From assembly GCA_037043015.1 (NCBI GenBank), contig CM073321.1, positions 9,432,001 through 9,496,000 of the forward strand: a DNA stretch of 64,000 nucleotides, read 5' to 3'. Made by a program: the position numbers and the translations under genes. Source of the DNA: Bryum argenteum (lineage: Eukaryota > Streptophyta > Bryopsida > Bryales > Bryaceae). This document shows positions 59,035 through 64,000 of this stretch, piece after piece (position 1 is the first letter of the stretch; the number at the start of each line of letters is the position of its first letter). The notes beneath the pieces are model-generated. The model was not told the origin of the DNA. It worked only from the letters and a program-made list of their open reading frames with translations, and made no database searches.

Positions 59035-59538
59035 GATGTGCGAGAGGACCAACGAGCATCGATAGTGGATGTGAAAATAGGATACTGACTAGGTATGATG
59101 CAGATATAAAAGACAATTGGTATTTGGAACTCGTAGTGAAGTAAATAAGATTTGGAGATTGAATAAATCAGAAAATGATGAAGGGTAAATATTGAATTCC
59201 ATTAGGCAATTGTAATTAGTATCATTAATGTGCAAGTGATGACAGTCTCAAAATTGGAAAAGTGACGGCGGCCGTCACTGTCAGAGTATTTGTATGCAAA
59301 TTCAAAAAATAGATTAGCATCTCATGTCAGAGACTGTCACATTTGGCAGAGCATGAGCCGTCATAGTTGTTGCGGTAATTTATGATGAACTGCGCAAATT
59401 AGGTTAGGGGGCGGCTTGTAAACTTTGTATAAATAGGACTAGGACGATGAGATGGTCCTTTCCTTTGCTGGTTTAGTTGGTGTTGATAAGGTATCGTGAC
59501 GGTACGATCTGTGTGCTTTTGTTTAGAGTCTAGACGTA
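59035..59538. promoter_or_regulatory. Divergent promoter region with a 19-bp palindrome
   Basis: This 504-bp region lies between two head-to-head genes. A perfect dyad, AGTGACGGC and its complement around one base, is at 59,261-59,279. Further TGTCA/TGACA words surround it. A TATA box (TATAAATAG) at 59,428-59,436 lies about 105 bp before the + strand start codon, fitting a transcription start near 59,460. Confidence 0.6.
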
Positions 59539-60256
59539 ATGGACGCGGTAAGCTTGGGGTCGGAGAGATCCAATGAGAGTGTGCCTAAGAAGAAGAAGAA
59601 GAGAGGGGGTATTCGTTTTAGTAATACAAAAGCACGCAAACGAAGTGCATTGCAAAAGGTGGCTGCGTCTAGGTCGAGTGGAGATGAGGGAGGCTCTGCT
59701 GATTATGATCTGGACGATGATGAAGTCGGGCCCCAGTATAGGCGGAATCTCAAAATGCGGTCGATTAATCTTGACACAGTGATCGAGATTAACGAGAAAG
59801 ACACTGTTGAAGATGGGAACGATAGCGAGAGATTTATCGAAGAGCGGGAGCGTGGAAGAGGTGGATCGACATCCATCGAATCTCTATGTTATTACATAGG
59901 GGGTGATGAGGTTGCACAGGATTCCGAGTGGCAGGTAAGGTAGTATTCTTGATTTTTTGCTATTAAATTATTACAGCTTGAGTTTAATGAGTATAATGTT
60001 TGTCTACTAGGGTGATGCCGATGAAGGTCTCAAGGACGATGAAATAGAGGATTTAAGTTTAGACGGTGTGATGAAAGATTTCAAAGACAGTTCTGAGAAC
60101 GAGGAGCGGATGGACCAAAAGAAGAAGTTAGTAGATGTTGAAAAAGATGAAGATACCAGAGTCCGTGGTGTAGAGGAGGAGGTAAATGACATGACGTTTT
60201 TCTTAAGTGTCATGAAGGAATCCGGGCACATTTTAGCATTCACGTCCACAGATTAA
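59539..60256 (+). CDS. Two-exon gene, 213-aa charged protein
   Basis: Exon 1 is 59,539-59,934 (132 codons) and exon 2 is 60,011-60,256. The intron of 76 bp has a strong donor (GCAG|GTAAGG) and acceptor (CTACTAG) in phase 0. The frame is intact. The protein has a basic stretch near residue 15 (PKKKKKRGG), likely a nuclear localisation signal, then acidic stretches (DYDLDDDEVG, EERERGRGG) and a hydrophobic end (MTFFLSVMKESGHILAF). I do not recognise the family. Head-to-head placement with the transposase gene and a shared promoter region suggest an accessory protein of the same element, but a captured host gene is possible. Confidence 0.7.
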
Positions 60257-60540
60257 ATATGTGATTATGTTTGCACATCACGCCAATGTAGATATCCATG
60301 AAGTATTTCTTCAGTAAGATAACGCTGCCGTTATATTGAATAAATGTTTGATTTGTTTTGATAAGTATAAATCATGTCAGTTTTGAATGCGGTACAAGTG
60401 TAAACTTCCTTGAATAAAAGAGGCTCAGAATGATGATATAAAGGACTGAAGGGTATAACTCCTAGTAGGTACGGGTTAACGTAGAGACATCCATGGTATT
60501 GAGGTATCAAGGTATTGGGTACAAGAGGGTATTAGGTACC
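60257..60540. other. No gene seen; 3' flank
   Basis: This includes probable polyadenylation words (GAATAAATG at about 60,338; GAATAAAAG at about 60,412) for the upstream gene. Confidence 0.45.
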
Positions 60541-60835
60541 GGCCAAGTAAAACCAGGGTATAAACCCGATGTATGAACCCCCGGCCATGGTATAATCACC
60601 CGGCCAGGGCAGAGCAGGGTATATACCCTCGGCCTGGGTATACACCCCCGGCCCCGGCAGTCCTCGACCAGGGTAAAAACCCCCGGCCCCGGCAGCTGCG
60701 CCGAAGGGTATCGGGGTATAATGCCCCGGCCCAGGCAGCAGCGCCGTTGGGTACCGGGGTCTGGACCCCCGGCCCCGGCATCAAAGCCTTAAAGGGCTTT
60801 CGGGGCATGAAGCCCTGCCCTGCCCTGCCTTGATG
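60541..60835. repeat. GC-rich minisatellite (GGGTATA..CCCCCGGCCCCGGCA)
   Basis: Degenerate units of about 25-40 bp alternate GGGTATAxxCCCCCGG and CCCCGGCA. Reading frames on both strands are artefacts. It lies 0.3 kb upstream of a gene fragment, recalling the leader-plus-gene layout of the units in the core, but it shares no sequence with them. Confidence 0.75.
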
Positions 60836-61132
60836 GTCGAATGCCGGTGATGCCCTGCCGTTGCCGGGTATTGCGTCAGCGTCCGCGCCGATGATGCCCG
60901 GCCCTACAGTCGTTGAGACCCTGCCGTACCCGCCGTCATCGAGCAGCCCGCCGGATCATCTGCTCCGCGCCTTTACTCCGTCCGCATTCCTCCCTGTCTG
61001 CACAGCTCCCCCATCGTCGCGTAGCTTGAATTAACCAGGTGCCGACAACTCCGGCAAGTGATCATGGGAAATTGCGTAAGCGGGAGGTCCTCCTTTGTGT
61101 GCCGAATTAAAATCCCGGATTAGAAGCCGCCG
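60836..61132 (+). promoter_or_regulatory. Possible leader of the next gene fragment
   Basis: A GC/CT-rich stretch is followed by a plausible intron (donor near CCAG|GTGCCG at 61,038; acceptor CGGATTAG at 61,122) ending ten bases before an ATG at 61,133. This is inference from splice-like words only. Confidence 0.35.
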
Positions 61133-61577
61133 ATGAGGCTAGATCCGGCTCATATTAGCTTGGTAGAGGACAGTTTTGAAAAGTTGTTAGAAGAGATGTC
61201 TGACAGACAGAGTGACAATTTGGATTGTAGCTACCAGAATAGAAAGGATGCAATTAGTGAAGATGCTGACGATGAACCAATATGGCCTATCTGTTCCTAT
61301 CAACAATTCCTTTCTTGTCAATGTGCAGTTTGGTTTGAAGGAAGGAGCTACAATGGCGAACTTGGGCGTTGAGGAGGAGATCACAATGCGCCAAGAAGAT
61401 TTGATCACAATGCGGCACGAAGGAGAGGACGTGGAGAAGGAGTTGGAGAATGTGAGTACTGATTCCTCATCAAGCCTTTTTTCTGAGTTTTACAGGGAAT
61501 ACGCTCTTCAATACGCTCCTGGAGTAAAATTCAAGACTCGTGCAGAAAAAGAGGCGTGGTTTGCGAGGGGCTTCAAG
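61133..61577 (+). pseudogene. Gene fragment, acidic protein, unknown family
   Basis: The first frame encodes SLVEDSFEKLLEEMSDRQSD. A second frame (to the donor AAG|GTAAGA at 61,577) encodes EEEITMRQEDLITMRHEGED, then SSLFSEFYREYALQYAPGVKF and KTRAEKEAWFARGF. The two frames differ. Either a frameshift or a small intron (for example donor at 61,226, acceptor GTGCAG at about 61,328) joins them. The rest of the gene is not evident, as a tandem array follows. The family was not recognised. Confidence 0.5.
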
Positions 61578-61639
61578 GTAAGAATCAACTCATAATCATG
61601 TACTTGATGTCAATCAGCTAGTCTTCTTTTAATTCTATC

Positions 61640-64000
61640 TACAAGTCGGTGGGAGAGATTTGAATTTTAGGAGTAGGACACATTGATAGCGGCGTGGGTG
61701 TTTTCTCACGACCGAGGTAGGACCGAACGCTGTGAACGCAGCAGTCCTCAAAGTGGCCGATGAGGTCCGTGCCAGAGGCATTCTTCATGATCTTGATTGG
61801 GGGACCGGGGTACTGTTTTTTGTTGGAATGCTTCCCTTTCTTTCCAGAATTTCGTCCATGCAGCTGTGGCATTTGCCGTTAAGGGCGTAGCTCGAGGTCC
61901 GAATTCGTGAATTCGAGCGTTCTTGTTGTCTTGATGTCAGCATTGATTTGAGGGCCGGGTTCTGGATTTTTATGGAATGCTTCGCTTACTTTCGAGACTA
62001 TCGTCCGCTAAGCTTTGGCTTTGCCGGTGACGTCGCTGCCCGAGGCAGGCAGCGAAAGCTTGAGCATTCCGCTTGTCGGATGTCAACGTTGATTGGGGGG
62101 ACGGGGTCCTGGGTTTTTTTTTGAAATGCATCACTTACCTTTCAGAGTTTCGTCCACGAAGCTCAAGCATTTGCCGGCGGAAGCCAAGCCCGAGGCTGAA
62201 TTCGTGAGCTCGAGCATTCTACTTGTCCTGATTCAAGCGTGGATTTGGGGATGGGGTCCTGTTTTATCTTGAATGTTTCACTTACCAACGAGAGTTTCGT
62301 CCACGAAGCTCTGGCATTTGCCGATGAGGTCGTTGCCCGAGGCAAGCTGCGTAAGTTTGAGCATTCCTCTTGTCTGATGTCAACGTTGATTCGAGGGACG
62401 TGGTCTTGGGTATTTTGTTTTGAAATGCTTGACTTACCTTTCAAAATATCGTCCACGAAGCTGTGGCAATTGCCGGGGAGGGCCTAGCCCGAGGCTGAAA
62501 TCCTGAGCTCGAGCATGAATATTGTCGTGATCTCAGCGTTTAATCTGGGATGCGGTCCTCTTCTGTTTTGGATTGCTTTTCTTACCATCCAGGCTGTCGC
62601 TCATGAAGCTCTAACATATGTCGGTGAGGTCCCTGCCGATGGCAACATTGGGCAGCGTTCCTTAGCTCGAGCATTCCTCGTGTCGGGATGTCAGCGTTGA
62701 TTTGTGGGACGGATTTATAGTTTAATTTGGAATGCTTCACTTACCTTCGAGACTTTCGTCCACGAAGCTCTCAGACTGGCGTTTGCCGGAGAGGTTGTTG
62801 CCGGAGGCAAGCTGCGTAAGTTTGAGCATTCCCTTTGTGTAATGTCAACGTTGATTCGAGGGACTGGGTCCTCGGTTTATTATTATGAAATGCTTCACTT
62901 ACCTATCAGATTATCGTCCACGAAAGTGTGGCAATTGTCGGAGAGGGCCTAGCCCGAGGCTGAAATCGTGAGCTCGAGAATGAATATCGTCTTGAGCTCA
63001 GCGTTGAATCTGGGATGGGGTCCTGTTGTGTTTTGGATTGCTTTTCTTACCATCCAGACTGTCGCTCATGAAGATCTAACATGTGCCGGTGAGGTCCCTG
63101 CCGAACGCAGTGATCATAAGTTCGAGCATTCCTCGTGTCGGGATGTCAGCGTTGATTTGTGGGACGGGGTTCTAGTTTTATTTGAAATGCTTCACTTACC
63201 GTCGAGACTTTTGACCTCGATGCTTTTGCGTTTGCCGGTGAGGGCCTAACCCGAGGCTGAATTCGTGAGCTCGAGCATTCTACTTGTCCTAATCTAAGCA
63301 TTGATTTGGGGATGGGGTCTTGTTTTATCTTGAATGCTTCACTTACCTTCGAGACTTTCGTCCACGAAGCTTTTGCGTATGCGGTTGAGGGCCAAGCCCG
63401 AGGCAGCCTTCTTCAGCTCGAGCATTACTCTTGTCGTGATGTCAGCGTCGATTTGGGGGACGGAGTCCTGGTTTTCTCTTGAATGCTTCACTTTCCTACC
63501 AGACTTTCGTCCACGAAGCTCTAGCATATGCCGGTGAGGTCCCTGCCCGAGGCTGGCTTTGAATGCGGGAGCATTACTCTTGTCGTGATGTCAGCGTTGA
63601 ATTGGGGATCGGGGTCCTGGACTTTCGTCCACGATGCTCTGGCGTTTGCCGGTGAGGGCCTAGCCCGAGGCTGAATTCGTGAGCTCGAGCATTCTACTTG
63701 TCCTAATCTAAGCATTGATTTGGGGATGGGGTCTTGTTTTATCTTGAATGCTTCACTTACCTTCGAGACTTTCGTCCACGAAGCTTTTGCGTATGCGGTT
63801 GAGGGCCAAGCCCGAGGCAGCCTTCTTCAGCTCGAGCATTACTCTTGTCGTGATGTCAGCGTCGATTTGGGGGACGGAGTCCTGGTTTTCTCTTGAATGC
63901 TTCACTTTCCTACCAGACTTTCGTCCACGAAGCTCTGGCATATGCCGGTGAGGTCCCTGCCCGAGGCTGGCTTTGAATGCGGGAGCATTACTCTTGTCGT
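61640..64000. repeat. Tandem array of exon-like ~150-bp units
   Basis: About 15 units are spaced roughly 110-165 bp apart, each with CGTCCACGAAGCT, GAGGxCxxGCCCGAGGC and AGCTCGAGCATT words, and continue to the window edge. On the - strand most units read SFVDESLEGK-like sequence followed by a donor-like GTAAGTGAAGC. The leftmost unit (61,640-61,872) is the most different and reads NASGTDLIGHFEDC. This looks like an amplified exon-intron piece of a gene on the - strand. No single long frame survives. Confidence 0.8.
63245..64000. repeat. 414-bp higher-order repeat within the tandem array
   Basis: 63,245-63,658 and 63,659-64,000 are nearly identical at an offset of 414 bp, each holding about three monomers. 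Frames 63,334-63,537 and 63,748-63,951 encode almost the same peptide. This is the youngest amplification in the array and it runs past the right edge. Confidence 0.92.

Overview
The window looks like nuclear DNA of a land plant. It has GT-AG introns, TATA boxes of the TATAAATA type, plant-like leaders (AGGGTTTG), a CACTA element, an LTR, a tRNA-like SINE, and transposon-borne families that I associate with bryophytes and lycophytes. A liverwort- or moss-like source is my inference, not something the sequence proves. Almost everything is repeat. I see no ordinary housekeeping gene, no rRNA and no intact tRNA gene.

The core (about 7-53 kb) holds four gene units from two unrelated families. Units A (+, 14.85-23.8 kb) and B (-, 33.2-24.6 kb) encode an FCP1/NLI-phosphatase-like protein. 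Units C (+, 38.5-43.8 kb) and D (+, 47.36-52.9 kb) encode a roughly 950-residue DUF7869-type, transposase-like protein. All four share one layout: a GC- or CT-rich leader exon, a 1.2-1.45 kb first intron packed with a repeat array, the coding exons, and then a conserved 27-bp block 280-545 bp after the stop. In B and C the array unit is a near-perfect dyad (arms TTTAGCTCGA and its reverse complement around one base). It is phased at 52-53 bp in B and 78-80 bp in C. In A and D it is a 30-bp minisatellite whose core has the same length and the same TTTAG..TCG / GCTAAA ends. Single dyads also sit in other introns and downstream of genes. A and D share homologous leader sequence although their proteins are unrelated. 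I regard this shared non-coding chassis as the main candidate for an undescribed system.

The units are separated by an AT-rich spacer that recurs at 7.2-12.5 kb (+), 23.8-24.6 kb (-) and 43.8-47.35 kb (-). It forms a large imperfect inverted repeat around units A-C. The spacer carries a small ORF fragment that seems to have been under coding constraint.

Younger insertions can be read precisely: a 333-bp SINE at 9.6 kb with the empty site preserved in the other spacer arm, a 1.6-kb non-autonomous CACTA element in array A, a solo-LTR-like insertion in gene A, and a 256-bp MITE in gene C. All four core genes carry stops, frameshifts or insertions. Gene B is the least damaged in its phosphatase-like part, but it lacks key catalytic aspartates.

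The right side (53-64 kb) holds an LTR-like segment, a fragment of the same LTR family as in gene A, a decayed MULE-like transposase (-), a divergent intact two-exon gene for a 213-aa charged protein (+), a GC-rich minisatellite with a gene fragment after it, and a tandem array of exon-like ~150-bp units running off the window. The left 7 kb is unassigned repeat-rich DNA with several GC-rich minisatellites.
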